From Streptomyces sp. TLI_171 (lineage in GTDB: Bacteria > Actinomycetota > Actinomycetes > Streptomycetales > Streptomycetaceae), in assembly GCF_003610255.1 (NCBI RefSeq), contig NZ_RAPS01000001.1, positions 6,289,001-6,353,000 of the forward strand: a stretch of 64,000 bases of DNA, written 5' to 3'. Both the position numbers and the translations under genes were made by a program. Every line of letters begins with the position of its first letter. The stretch's first letter is position 1. Shown here in pieces: positions 1-7,784 of this stretch. The notes under the pieces were generated by a model. The model made no database searches. It worked only from the letters and a program-made list of their open reading frames with translations, and was not told the origin of the DNA.

Positions 1-569
1 TCGGCCAGGCCGTAGGCGACGGCCTCCTCGGCGCCGAACACCTTGTCCCGGTCCATGTCGGCGCGCAGCGTCGCCACGTCGTGGTGGGTGTGCCGGGACA
101 GCACCTCCTCCACCTGGCCGCGGATCCGGACCATCTCCTTGGCGGCCAGACTGAGGTCGGAGACGGTGCCCTGCCGGCCGCCGCTGGCCGGCTGGCCGAG
201 CAGCACCCGGGCGTGCCGGAGCACGAACCGCCGCCCCGGGTCGCCACCGGCCAGCAGCACCGCCGCGGTGGAGGCGGCCTGGCCGACGCAGAAGGTCGAG
301 ATCGGCGACTGCACGAAGGTCATGGTGTCGTAGATCGCCATCAGCGAAGTGAACGATCCGCCGGGCGAGTTGAGGTAGAGCGCGATCTCCTCGCCGGGGT
401 TCGCCGACTCCAGGTGGAGCAGCTGGGCGATGACGGTGTTGGCCACGCCGTCGTCGATCTCGGTGCCGAGGAAGACGATGCGCTCGTTCAGCAGCCGGCT
501 GAACACGTCGTAGGACCGTTCGCCCTGCGCGGTCCGCTCGATGACGTACGGGATCGGGTAGGAGGCCAT
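1..569 (-). CDS. clpP4: ClpP-family protease subunit, ClpP4 type, 3' end outside the window
   Basis: Proteolytic subunit of the Clp protease, a cytoplasmic ATP-dependent degradation machine. The reading frame enters from the left edge, so the C-terminus is missing. The fold markers LNSPGGS (about residues 67-73) and the nucleophile context GQAAS (Ser about residue 100) are present. At the position where ClpP carries its catalytic histidine, 25 residues after the serine, this protein reads LLGQPASG instead of a HQP motif, so the histidine is replaced by glycine and the Ser-His-Asp triad looks incomplete. ATG start follows the upstream clpP stop by one base, so the two genes are co-transcribed. 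The clpP4 name rests on gene order, the operator upstream and this divergent motif; clpP2/clpP5 naming cannot be excluded. Confidence 0.85.
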   Translation of the reverse strand, partial: MASYPIPYVIERTAQGERSYDVFSRLLNERIVFLGTEIDDGVANTVIAQLLHLESANPGEEIALYLNSPGGSFTSLMAIYDTMTFVQSPISTFCVGQAASTAAVLLAGGDPGRRFVLRHARVLLGQPASGGRQGTVSDLSLAAKEMVRIRGQVEEVLSRHTHHDVATLRADMDRDKVFGAEEAVAYGLA

Positions 570-570
570 G

Positions 571-1209
571 TCACAGCCCCATTCGCGGGCGCGAGGACGC
601 CGGGCGGATGTCGGCGAGCGACTCCACCACGTGGTCCACCATCCCGTACTCGCGGGCCTGTTCGGCGGTGAACCAGCGGTCCCGGTCGCCGTCCCGGGCG
701 ATGGTCTGCTCGCTCTGCCCGGTGTGCTCGGCGGTGATCCGCTCGATCGCCCGCTTGGTGAACTCCAGGTTCTCCGCCTGGATCTCGATGTCCGCGGCGG
801 TGCCGCCGATGCCCGCCGACGGCTGGTGCATCATGATCCGCGCGTTCGGCAGGGCGAACCGCTTGCCGGGCGCGCCCACGGTCAGCAGGAACTGGCCCAT
901 GCTGGCGGCGAAGCCCATCGCGAGGGTGGAGACGTCATTGGGGATCAGCCGCATGGTGTCGTAGATCGCCAGGCCCGCGGTGACCGACCCGCCCGGGCTG
1001 TTGATGTACAGGCAGATGTCGGTGCGCGGGTCCTCGGCGGACAGCAGCAGCAGCTGCGCGCACACCCGGTTCGCCGACACGTCGTCGACCTGGGTGCCGA
1101 GCAGGACGATCCGCTGCGCGAGCAGCTGCGCCGCGAGGTGGTCGTCGAAGCGGCTGGGGGGCGTGTCGCCCTCCTCCGCGCGGGGCCGGAGCGTGCTGAG
1201 CGAGCCCAT
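571..1209 (-). CDS. clpP3: ATP-dependent Clp protease proteolytic subunit, ClpP3 type
   Basis: A 212-residue ClpP serine peptidase, normal length for the family. The full triad is visible: Ser103 in GFAASMG, His128 in MMHQP, and an Asp in RDGDRDRW near residue 173. LYINSPGGS forms the oxyanion region. It heads the operon with the ClpP4-type gene, whose start is two bases past this stop. In Streptomyces the clpP3-clpP4 operon is switched on by the activator PopR when ClpP1 is lacking. The two boxes about 80 bases upstream of the start match the PopR site I recall, which is the main reason for calling this clpP3 rather than clpP1. The popR gene is not seen nearby. Start ATG is preceded by GAAGGAGG. 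Confidence 0.85.
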   Translation of the reverse strand: MGSLSTLRPRAEEGDTPPSRFDDHLAAQLLAQRIVLLGTQVDDVSANRVCAQLLLLSAEDPRTDICLYINSPGGSVTAGLAIYDTMRLIPNDVSTLAMGFAASMGQFLLTVGAPGKRFALPNARIMMHQPSAGIGGTAADIEIQAENLEFTKRAIERITAEHTGQSEQTIARDGDRDRWFTAEQAREYGMVDHVVESLADIRPASSRPRMGL

Positions 1210-1286
1210 CTGGTGCCTCCTTCTTCGGGGTCGGGGAAGGCCGTCCCCCTCACTCTCACCCCGCGGAGGCCCCCGCACGGCCCCGC

Positions 1287-1316
1287 TCTGCCCGCCGCAG
1301 ATTCGCCACGGGCAGA
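1287..1316 (-). promoter_or_regulatory. two adjoining PopR-like boxes upstream of clpP3
   Basis: Two 15-bp imperfect palindromes abut each other: TCTGCC-CGC-CGCAGA (1287-1301) and TTCGCC-ACG-GGCAGA (1302-1316). The PopR consensus as I recall it is TCTGCC-N3-GGCAGA; the boxes match 11/12 and 10/12 positions. The outer half-sites also make a longer inverted repeat, CGCTCTGCCCG (1284-1294) with CGGGCAGAGCG (1309-1319). They lie about 80 bp upstream of the clpP3 start, a position suited to an activator. Confidence 0.6.
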
Positions 1317-1340
1317 GCGCTTCGACGATTGCTCGGCGAC

Positions 1341-3086
1341 TCAGTGACTCGATGCCCCGATGCGCCCGCGGCTCACCCGCCCACGGGCATCGACCCGGGT
1401 GCGGTGCTCGCCCACCGCAGTGCTCGGGGCCGGACCGACCAGGCGCGCGGCGAGGGCGGCGTCCACCGTCCGTTCGGCCTCCGCGATCCGTGCGGCCGAC
1501 CGTGCCGCGGCACCGCGCCGCCACGGTGGCTCGCGCCGGATCAGCTCCAACTCGTGCCGGGCCAGCGCGATTTGCTGCAGCGGGCCGGGAACCGTGGCCG
1601 GACGCGCCAGGTGGTTCGGGCCGGGGGCCGTCGTGGCCTGCTCGACCGCCGCCGCCAGCCGCCGGGCCAGCACGAGGTGCCGGTGCCGGGCGCCGAACAG
1701 CTCGCAGGCCAGCACCGACGCCAGGCAGCCGATCGCACAGTTCGCCAGCAGCGGCAGCAGCAGGGCGAGCGCCGGATCTCCGGCCAGCTGAGTGACCATC
1801 AGCACCACGGTGGCCAGCGCGGCCGTCTGGTACGCGTAGCCCGTCCCCGCCAGCGCAGGGATCAGCCCCGCGGCCACCGCCAAGACCGCCACCAGCCCCC
1901 AACCCGGACCGGCCCAGACCAGCGCCGCCCCGCCGGCCGGCGCCGCCAGCGCCGTCCCCGCGAACCGCTGCAAGGCCCGCCCGGTCACCGGCCCGACCTC
2001 CGGACGGCAGACGAAGGTCACGTTCAGTACCGCCCAGTACGGGTGCGGCAGGTGCCAGTACGCGGCCGCCGCACCCGCCAGCAGCAGCGCCAGGCCCACC
2101 CGCAGCCCGCACAGCCACACCAGCGGATCCGCCAGCACCCGTTGCCCGAACGGTGATTGACGGGCCGTCCGGTTCCGGGCGGTTGCCGGTGCGACCGCCG
2201 CCCGGGCGGCCCGGACCACTCGCGCGTCGAACGACCACGGCGGCTGCGGTTTCGGCCAGGGCAGCCGCGTCGGACGGCCGCCGGTCAGTGCCGCGGCCTC
2301 CGCGTACAGCCGGTCCGCCACCGCCCCGTTCACCCGCACACCCCTGGACGCGGCGGCCGAGACCAGCTCCGACAGGGCCTGCAGGCCGGGAAGATGACGC
2401 CCCAGCAGCGGACTGCCGCCCACCGCGGCGGTGTGTCGGACGCGCTCCACCGCATCGTGCAGCGTCCGCCGGTCGGCCGTGGGCTCGCGCAGCGCGTCCG
2501 CGCAGCCCGTCAGGCACCGGGCCAGCAGCGCCCGTTCGGGCCGGTCGCGGTAGAACGGCCCGCCGGCCAGTGCCGCGGCGAGCACCGAGCCGCCGCCGAG
2601 CAGCAGCAGCGCGGGCCCGTGCCAGAGCGGGCCGGGCAGCGGCAGGTCGAGCACCACCTCGGCGTCCATCAGCAGGATCATCGCGGCCAGTGAACCCTCG
2701 GCCCCCAGACACGCCAGCGCCCCGGCCAGCACCCCGAGCGCGGGCAGCACGCAGGGCGCGAACGGTCCGCCCTTCGCCGCGAGGGTGGCGAAAGCCCCTG
2801 CCAGGCCAAGCAGTTGCGGAGCGCCCATGGCCAGCACCCGATGCCGGTAGCCGGTGGCCGTCTCGGTCAGTACCGCCGACAGGGCCCCCAGCGCGACCAT
2901 CACCCCCTCGGCCGGTCGGCCGATCAGCATCCCGGCGCCGACCGGCCCGGTGATCGCCGCCAGCGACCGCCAGGCCGCCGGGGTAACGGCGGGCACCCGT
3001 CCGGGGGCACACGTCTGCCGCACCCACGACAGCAGCAGGGGCCCGGGTGGTCGAAGCTCATGTCGAAGCGTTGCCATGCGCCACAT
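1341..3086 (-). CDS. FUSC/aromatic-acid-exporter-like membrane protein
   Basis: A 581-residue membrane protein with two hydrophobic halves, roughly residues 40-200 and 325-475, separated by a soluble segment and followed by a charged C-terminal tail rich in Arg and Ala. That layout matches the FUSC/ArAE superfamily (fusaric acid and aromatic acid efflux), where the second half often carries the conserved PYWAVLNVTFVCRPEVG-like block seen here near residue 345. Substrate unknown. The gene is on the clpP strand, but 131 bases with the PopR-like boxes separate it, so it is probably a separate unit. ATG 3086 has GGGAG 12 bases upstream; ATG 3074 is an alternative start. Confidence 0.7.
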   Translation of the reverse strand: MWRMATLRHELRPPGPLLLSWVRQTCAPGRVPAVTPAAWRSLAAITGPVGAGMLIGRPAEGVMVALGALSAVLTETATGYRHRVLAMGAPQLLGLAGAFATLAAKGGPFAPCVLPALGVLAGALACLGAEGSLAAMILLMDAEVVLDLPLPGPLWHGPALLLLGGGSVLAAALAGGPFYRDRPERALLARCLTGCADALREPTADRRTLHDAVERVRHTAAVGGSPLLGRHLPGLQALSELVSAAASRGVRVNGAVADRLYAEAAALTGGRPTRLPWPKPQPPWSFDARVVRAARAAVAPATARNRTARQSPFGQRVLADPLVWLCGLRVGLALLLAGAAAAYWHLPHPYWAVLNVTFVCRPEVGPVTGRALQRFAGTALAAPAGGAALVWAGPGWGLVAVLAVAAGLIPALAGTGYAYQTAALATVVLMVTQLAGDPALALLLPLLANCAIGCLASVLACELFGARHRHLVLARRLAAAVEQATTAPGPNHLARPATVPGPLQQIALARHELELIRREPPWRRGAAARSAARIAEAERTVDAALAARLVGPAPSTAVGEHRTRVDARGRVSRGRIGASSH

Positions 3087-3229
3087 GCAAGGGGAGCTCC
3101 CGCCGCCCCCGGCCCGCCGACGCCGCGGCTCTGCGCCGCCTGGCCGCGTGATTTAGCGCAACCGGGCGAGACCGCGTGACCTCCCGGCGTCCCCCGAATG
3201 CCCGCCGGACGCGGCCGTCCGACGGACCG

Positions 3230-3397
3230 TCAGAACAGGCCGTGCCACATCTGCTCGACCACCACGCTCCACCAGGTCGACTCCTGGTGGAAGACCTGCG
3301 GGTCGGTCGCGGTCAGCGCAGGGCGTCCAGGCTGCGCAGGAAGGTGGAGGCGGACGCGTTGACGAAGCGGCAGCTGCCGGTGCACTGCACTCGGGTC
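3230..3397 (-). pseudogene. C-terminal remnant of an unidentified gene, frameshifted
   Basis: Two short stretches on the minus strand use only G/C-ending codons and read like protein. One ends FLRSLDALR-stop near 3316; the other, in the next frame, ends STWWSVVVEQMWHGLF-stop at 3230. Joined by a single-base shift they would make one C-terminus of about 55 residues. No start codon with a ribosome site exists and the upstream part is gone. I do not recognise the family. The hairpin CCACCAGG/CCTGGTGG (3269-3290) lies inside and could be coincidence. The rest of the 3087-3521 gap holds two operator-like palindromes and nothing else I can support. Confidence 0.4.
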
Positions 3398-3403
3398 AGA
3401 GAT

Positions 3404-3483
3404 TGAACGGATGTTCAGCCAAGCGTCGACGGTGGCTGCAAAACTGCGTTGACGGCGATCGGCTGGTTCTGAACACTTGTTCA
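3404..3483 (+). promoter_or_regulatory. pair of TGAAC-N4-GTTCA operator palindromes
   Basis: TGAAC-GGAT-GTTCA at 3404-3417 and TGAAC-ACTT-GTTCA at 3470-3483 are identical in both 5-bp arms and spacer length, 66 bp centre to centre, about six helical turns. The second ends 38 bp before the dehydrogenase start. They are good candidate operators for the TetR-type regulator encoded after the dehydrogenase. Confidence 0.55.
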
Positions 3484-3521
3484 AAGTTGCCGAGCTTTGA
3501 CCCGCCGTCAGGAGATCCGCC

Positions 3522-4835
3522 ATGAACGCCGCCCGCCCCGAGGTCCGCGCCTGGTCCAGCCTGCCCGAGCCGGAGCGGCGGCGCCTGCTGGAGCGGGGCG
3601 CCGAGCCGCCCGCCGGGCTGCGGGCGGCGATCGCCGACCTGGTCGAGGACGTTCGGACGCGGGGGGACGCGGCCGTGCTCGATGCCCTGCGGCGGTTCGA
3701 CGGGCTAGAGCTGAGGGGCAATCAACTACAAGTGAGTAAAGCAGAGTTCGCGGCGGCGCGGGCGGCGCTCCCGGCTGGGCTGGTGGCCGCCGTCCGGGCC
3801 TCGATCGCGCAGGTGCGGGCGTTCAACGAGGTGGTGCGGGAGCGCGGGTCGTGGCGGCGGGCGGAGGCCGGGGCGGAGACCGGGGAGATCGTTCGGGCGA
3901 TCGACTCGGTCGGGCTGTTCGTGCCGTCCGGAAAGGGCTCGTACCCGTCGGTGCTGATCCAGATCGGCACGCCCGCGGTGGTCGCCGGGGTGGAGCGGAT
4001 CGCGGTCGTGGTGCCGCCGACGCCCGGGACGGGCGGGCAGGTCGACCCCGCGGTGCTGGTGGTGGCCGAGGAGCTGGGGATCCGCGAGGTCTACCGGTGC
4101 AACGGCCCGGCCGGGGTGGCCGCGCTGGCCTGCGGGACGGCGACGGTGCCACGGGTCGGCAAGATCGTCGGCCCGGGCAGCCCGGCGGTCGCCGTCGCGC
4201 AGGCCGAGGTGCAGCGCCTCGGCTGCGTGGTCGAGCCCGGGTTCGGGCCGACCGACGCGCTGATCGTCGCCGACGGGTCGGCCGATCCGCGGCTGCTGGC
4301 CGTCGACCTGGTCAACGAGGCCGAGCACGGCCCGGACTCCTCCGCCGTGCTGGTCGGCACCGACCCGGAGGTACTGGCGGCCGCCGCCGCAAACGTCGCC
4401 GAGCAGCTCGCCGCCCTGCCCGCGCCCCGGGCCGCTTACGCGGCGGCGTCGATCCTGCACAACGGCGGGATCCTGCTCGCCGCCGACCGCGCCGAGGCGA
4501 TGGGCATCGCCAACGCCTACGCCCCCGAACACCTCCAACTGGCCGTCGCCGAACCGGAGTCCTGGCTCCCGCTGGTCCGGCACGCCGGGACGGTGCTGCT
4601 CGGCCAGTGGACCACCATGGCCGCGTCCAACTTCGCCATCGGCACCCCGGCCACCCTGCCGACCTCCGGGTACGCCCGCCGGGTCAGCGGCGTCACCGCG
4701 GCCACCTACCTGACCCGGATCGCGGTCGCCCGGCTGGACGAGCCCGCCTTCCGCCGGCTCGCCCCGATCGTCACAGCCTTCGCCGCCCACGAGGACTTCC
4801 CGGCGCACGCCGCCACCGTCACGGCCCGCGCCTGA
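3522..4835 (+). CDS. histidinol-dehydrogenase-family NAD-dependent oxidoreductase (HisD paralogue)
   Basis: 437 residues, full length for HisD, a zinc enzyme that oxidises an alcohol to a carboxylate with NAD. The acid/base pair Glu336-His337 in YAPEHLQL and the C-terminal ligand His429 are kept, as is His269. Two zinc-ligand positions differ from biosynthetic HisD: the usual Gln of QxEH is Glu266 (NEAEH), and the usual Asp of the GDY..GTNH block is Asn370 (SNFAIGTPA). There are no other his genes beside it; a TetR regulator follows 103 bases later on the same strand. Together this suggests a catabolic alcohol dehydrogenase related to paralogues such as sulfopropanediol dehydrogenase rather than histidine synthesis, but the substrate is unknown. 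AGGAG precedes the ATG. Confidence 0.8.
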   Translation: MNAARPEVRAWSSLPEPERRRLLERGAEPPAGLRAAIADLVEDVRTRGDAAVLDALRRFDGLELRGNQLQVSKAEFAAARAALPAGLVAAVRASIAQVRAFNEVVRERGSWRRAEAGAETGEIVRAIDSVGLFVPSGKGSYPSVLIQIGTPAVVAGVERIAVVVPPTPGTGGQVDPAVLVVAEELGIREVYRCNGPAGVAALACGTATVPRVGKIVGPGSPAVAVAQAEVQRLGCVVEPGFGPTDALIVADGSADPRLLAVDLVNEAEHGPDSSAVLVGTDPEVLAAAAANVAEQLAALPAPRAAYAAASILHNGGILLAADRAEAMGIANAYAPEHLQLAVAEPESWLPLVRHAGTVLLGQWTTMAASNFAIGTPATLPTSGYARRVSGVTAATYLTRIAVARLDEPAFRRLAPIVTAFAAHEDFPAHAATVTARA

Positions 4836-4938
4836 CCGCCGGTGTGCCTGACTGCCGGTGCCTGACCGCCGCCTGACCGCGGGTGCCCGACCGCCCCCGC
4901 GGCCTCGGCGGTCGTCGGCGGTGGGCGATGATGGCCGG

Positions 4939-5559
4939 GTGACCACTAGCCGCCGCGATTCCGCGAAGCGCCGTGCCGAGCTCGTCGAGGCCGCCGAGCG
5001 CGCCCTGCTGCGCAGCGGCCTGTCCGCGTTGACGGTGCGGGCGGTGGCCAGCGAGGCGGGCGTCTCGCCGGGGTCGGTGCTGTACCACTACGCGAACACC
5101 GACGACCTGGTGTACGAGCTGCACCGGACCCTGGTCGACCGGTACGTGGCGGCCCGGCTGCGCGCCGTGGCGCGGGTCGCCGACCCGGCCGAGCGCCTGG
5201 TGCGCGCCGTCCGCTCCGGGCTGCCGTCCGGGCCGGACGACGCGAGCTGCCGACTGCTGTACGAACTGCACGGGTTGGCGGCCCGCAGCCGGGTGCACGC
5301 CGCCCTGATGGCCTCGCTCTGGGACCGTGAGGTGATGCTGTACGAGGGCATCGTGCAGGCGGGCGTCGAGTCCGGGGCGTTCACCGTCCGGCGGGAGCCG
5401 CACGAGCTGGCGCAGGCGCTGCTGGCGATGGAGGACGGGCTGGGCCTGCACATCGTCAGCCACAACTCCTCGGTCGGCGTGGACCTGGCCGAGCGCCTGC
5501 TGACCGCCTTCGCCGCCGAGCAACTCTGCTGCGAGCTGCCCGAGCTGACGGGGCGCTGA
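4939..5559 (+). CDS. TetR-family transcriptional regulator
   Basis: 206 residues. The N-terminal helix-turn-helix of TetR repressors is clear: LTVRAVASEAGVSPGSVLYHY at about residues 33-53, with the typical tyrosine-rich recognition helix. The C-terminal half is helical and variable, as expected for ligand sensing. The GTG at 4939 is chosen because it gives the usual TetR length; an open frame continues upstream to 4858 but encodes a low-complexity Arg/Pro stretch. It follows the HisD-like gene and probably represses it through the paired palindromes upstream of that gene. The 4836-4938 spacer contains degenerate direct repeats of the type GCCTGACCGCCGGT. Confidence 0.8.
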   Translation: MTTSRRDSAKRRAELVEAAERALLRSGLSALTVRAVASEAGVSPGSVLYHYANTDDLVYELHRTLVDRYVAARLRAVARVADPAERLVRAVRSGLPSGPDDASCRLLYELHGLAARSRVHAALMASLWDREVMLYEGIVQAGVESGAFTVRREPHELAQALLAMEDGLGLHIVSHNSSVGVDLAERLLTAFAAEQLCCELPELTGR

Positions 5560-5579
5560 ACGGGCGGGTGGTGAACGCC

Positions 5580-5619
5580 GGAGGGGAGCCACCTGCCGGT
5601 CGGCCGACGGCTCCCCTCC
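5580..5619. terminator. hairpin between converging genes
   Basis: GGAGGGGAGCC (5580-5590) pairs perfectly with GGCTCCCCTCC (5609-5619) across an 18-base loop. It sits between the TetR gene and the converging gene that ends at 5630, so it can serve both. Confidence 0.6.
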
Positions 5620-5629
5620 ACGGCGGGGT

Positions 5630-6082
5630 TCAGGACTCCCAGGTGAGGTTGTAGACCGCGGCCGCGGTGTTGCTGATGTGGACCGCGCCGGTGAGGCCCT
5701 TGTAGGCGCCGGTGCCGCCGGTGATCACGCCGTCGAAGTCCTTCGGGTAGGTTGCGGTCAGCGGGTCGTCGATCGGCGCGACCACGGTGAAGGTGACCTG
5801 GTCGCCGTTGGTGAACACCAGGTCGGCGTGGCAGAACGCGGTGACGGAGTTGACCTTGACCGCGTCCTTGTCGCACATGTCGTAGCCGGTGGCGACCTGG
5901 GCGCCGGAGGCGTCCTTGACCGCGGCGGTGCCACCGAAGCCCGCGCCGACCGCCGTGGCCGCGCCCGCCTCGGAGTTGGTGCCGCTGAAGTCGATGGTCA
6001 CGGCGGGCGGCGCGGCCCGGTGCGCGTCGGTGGTGGACGCGCCGGCCCGGACGCGGGACCCATACCACCACACCTTGGACAC
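5630..6082 (-). CDS. allene-oxide-cyclase/dirigent-like beta-barrel protein, doubtful N-terminus
   Basis: About 150 residues. From residue 28 the sequence reads like secreted actinobacterial proteins with an AOC-barrel/dirigent-like fold: VTIDFSG, then a Cys pair (Cys70 and Cys84) and a closing ITGGTGAYKGLTGAVHISN block. The relatives I know are exported and begin with a signal peptide. Here the in-frame N-terminus (GTG 6082) is polar and Trp/Arg-rich, has no hydrophobic core and no clear ribosome site, and the frame is closed by a TGA just upstream. Either the 5' end has been replaced or lost, or the protein starts further in and is cytoplasmic. Function unknown. Confidence 0.55.
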   Translation of the reverse strand: MSKVWWYGSRVRAGASTTDAHRAAPPAVTIDFSGTNSEAGAATAVGAGFGGTAAVKDASGAQVATGYDMCDKDAVKVNSVTAFCHADLVFTNGDQVTFTVVAPIDDPLTATYPKDFDGVITGGTGAYKGLTGAVHISNTAAAVYNLTWES

Positions 6083-6284
6083 GCACCGTGCTCAGGCGTC
6101 ACTCAGCGTGTCTGGTGGCCGGCGGTGCGGGGGCGTGGCCGGATCCCGTTCCGCGCAAGGGTCGTGGACTCCCGCGGCGCGGCTCGCCACCGGACGGGGA
6201 AGCGGTGCAGAATCACCCGTTCGTATCCGTATCGTCCCGGCGGGCGCGGGCCGTGCTGACCGACCGTCACCTTACCGCGGCTGC

Positions 6285-6968
6285 TCAGGCCCCGGCGGTG
6301 AGGTGGGCGAAGACCACGGTGTTGGAGTCGTAGCCGGTGCGGCGGTCGTAGTGGCCGCCGCAGGTGATGACCCGCAGTTCCGGGCGGCCGGTCGCGGCGT
6401 AGACCTCGGCGGTGGGGAACGCGGTCTTCGGGAACGAGCGGACGGCGTCGACCGTGAAGGTCGCGGTGCGGCGGTCCTGCCGGGTGACGGTGATGGTCAG
6501 TCCGGGGCGGAGCAGGCCGAGGCGGTAGAGGACCCCGGGGCCGTGCTGGTCGTCGACGTGGCCGACGACGACGGCGGTGCCGTCCGCGCCGGGGGTGGCG
6601 GCGTAGCGGTACCAGCCGACCAGGTTGGGGCGGCCGATCGGCGGGGTGGCGAGCGCGCCGGTGGCGTCCAGGCCGAGCGGCGTGAAGGCGGCGTCCACGG
6701 AGATCGACGGGATGCGCAGGCGCTTGGGTTCGGACGAGGCGAGCGCTGCGGCGGCCGGGGCGGCGCTCGGCGCGGGCGGCGCGGCGGTGACGGCGGTGGC
6801 GGCGGGGGAGGGGCCGGTGGTCGCCGCGGGCGGGGCGGGTGGCGGGGGCTGAGCGGTCGTCAGGCCGTCGTCGACCAGCCAGGCGCCGCACAGCAGGGCG
6901 ACGCCCGCGGCGCCGACCCGGAACAGGTCGGCACCGCGGGAGCGCCGGTGTCGGGGCCGGTGCGTCAA
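6285..6968 (-). CDS. sortase (class E/F-like)
   Basis: 227 residues: N-terminal signal anchor (about 12-30), a Pro/Ala-rich stalk, then a sortase catalytic domain. The catalytic His137 lies in VVVGHVDDQHG and the catalytic Cys203 in VITCGGHYDRRTG, followed by the Arg-containing segment. Sortases are extracellular transpeptidases that attach proteins to the wall. The start TTG overlaps the stop of the upstream secreted-protein gene as TTGA, which implies translational coupling and suggests that protein is the partner or substrate. This compact type with a Cys-Gly-Gly active site is common as a single-copy accessory sortase in Streptomyces; class E versus F cannot be decided here. Confidence 0.8.
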   Translation of the reverse strand: MTHRPRHRRSRGADLFRVGAAGVALLCGAWLVDDGLTTAQPPPPAPPAATTGPSPAATAVTAAPPAPSAAPAAAALASSEPKRLRIPSISVDAAFTPLGLDATGALATPPIGRPNLVGWYRYAATPGADGTAVVVGHVDDQHGPGVLYRLGLLRPGLTITVTRQDRRTATFTVDAVRSFPKTAFPTAEVYAATGRPELRVITCGGHYDRRTGYDSNTVVFAHLTAGA

Positions 6969-7633
6969 CGCCGCGAGCGGCGGCGGTTGCGGCGCACGAC
7001 CAGCCAGGCGGCCCCGGCGATCAGGGCGCCGCCGACGGCGACCTCGGCCGGGTTGAGGTCGCGCGAGGAGCCGCCCGCACCGGCCGCGACCCCGCCCTGC
7101 GGCGCGCGGGTCGGGCTGGTCGAGGTGCCCGGGGAGGCGGACGTGCCGACGCCGCCGGAGCTGGAGGCGGACGGGCTGGGCGAGGGCGACCCGCTGGGCG
7201 GCGGGGAGCTGAGGTCGGGGCAGTCGACCATGAAGACCTTCTGCTTGCCGTTGCCGTTCTCTCCCGCGAACTGCCAGAGCAGCTTGTAGTGGCCCTCGGG
7301 CAGCGACAGGTTCTGGGTCTGCCCGGCGCCGGTGAGCAGCGTGATGTCGCCGGAGAGCACCTTGGCGGTGCCGGTCGGCGGCTGCTGGTCGATCTCCCAG
7401 GTCACCTTGGTGACGGTGTCGAAGTTGAAGGCGTCCAGGTAGAAGCTGCAGACCTTGGGCTGGTTGGCGTGGGCGTCGGACACCGTGCCGACGGCGTGGA
7501 TCTTGACGTCGCCGTTGTCGCCGGGCGCGGCGTGGGCGGCGCCCGCGAACGCGGCCAGCGGCAGGACGGCGGCGCCGGTCAGGGCAGCGGCGCGCAGCAG
7601 CGGCCGGCGGCGCTCGGCCGGGGAGGGGGCCAT
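6965..7633 (-). CDS. secreted, C-terminally anchored protein paired with the sortase
   Basis: 222 residues. A clear signal peptide (Arg-rich start, hydrophobic core, AHA-A cleavage near residue 35) is followed by a beta-rich domain with two cysteines (KVCSFYLD and VDCPDL), a long Ser/Pro/Gly linker, one transmembrane helix (AVGGALIAGAAWLVV) and an Arg-rich tail. That is the layout of a sortase substrate, but no LPxTG or LAxTG is visible; the residues before the helix read RDLNPAE. ATG 7633 has GGAG upstream. It heads a two-gene operon with the sortase. The alternative is a plain membrane-anchored protein. The palindrome TGACG-GAC-CGTCA lies upstream at 7710-7722. Confidence 0.7.
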   Translation of the reverse strand: MAPSPAERRRPLLRAAALTGAAVLPLAAFAGAAHAAPGDNGDVKIHAVGTVSDAHANQPKVCSFYLDAFNFDTVTKVTWEIDQQPPTGTAKVLSGDITLLTGAGQTQNLSLPEGHYKLLWQFAGENGNGKQKVFMVDCPDLSSPPPSGSPSPSPSASSSGGVGTSASPGTSTSPTRAPQGGVAAGAGGSSRDLNPAEVAVGGALIAGAAWLVVRRNRRRSRR

Positions 7634-7784
7634 GAGGACTCCGGAGGGTGGGTTGACGGGGAGCTGCCGGCACTCCGCCGACACCCCACAGAGAGTCCTC
7701 GCCGCGACCTGACGGACCGTCACACCACACCGCGACCGGTACGATCTTTCGCTCCGTCGGCCCAGCGCACCGGCGCGACGGCCG

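Noticed and set aside
571..3027. 818-codon open frame on the minus strand running from the FUSC gene into clpP3
   Set aside because: Only the last 212 codons (ClpP3) look like protein; the rest is an Arg/Gly/Ala-rich shadow of the FUSC gene in another frame.
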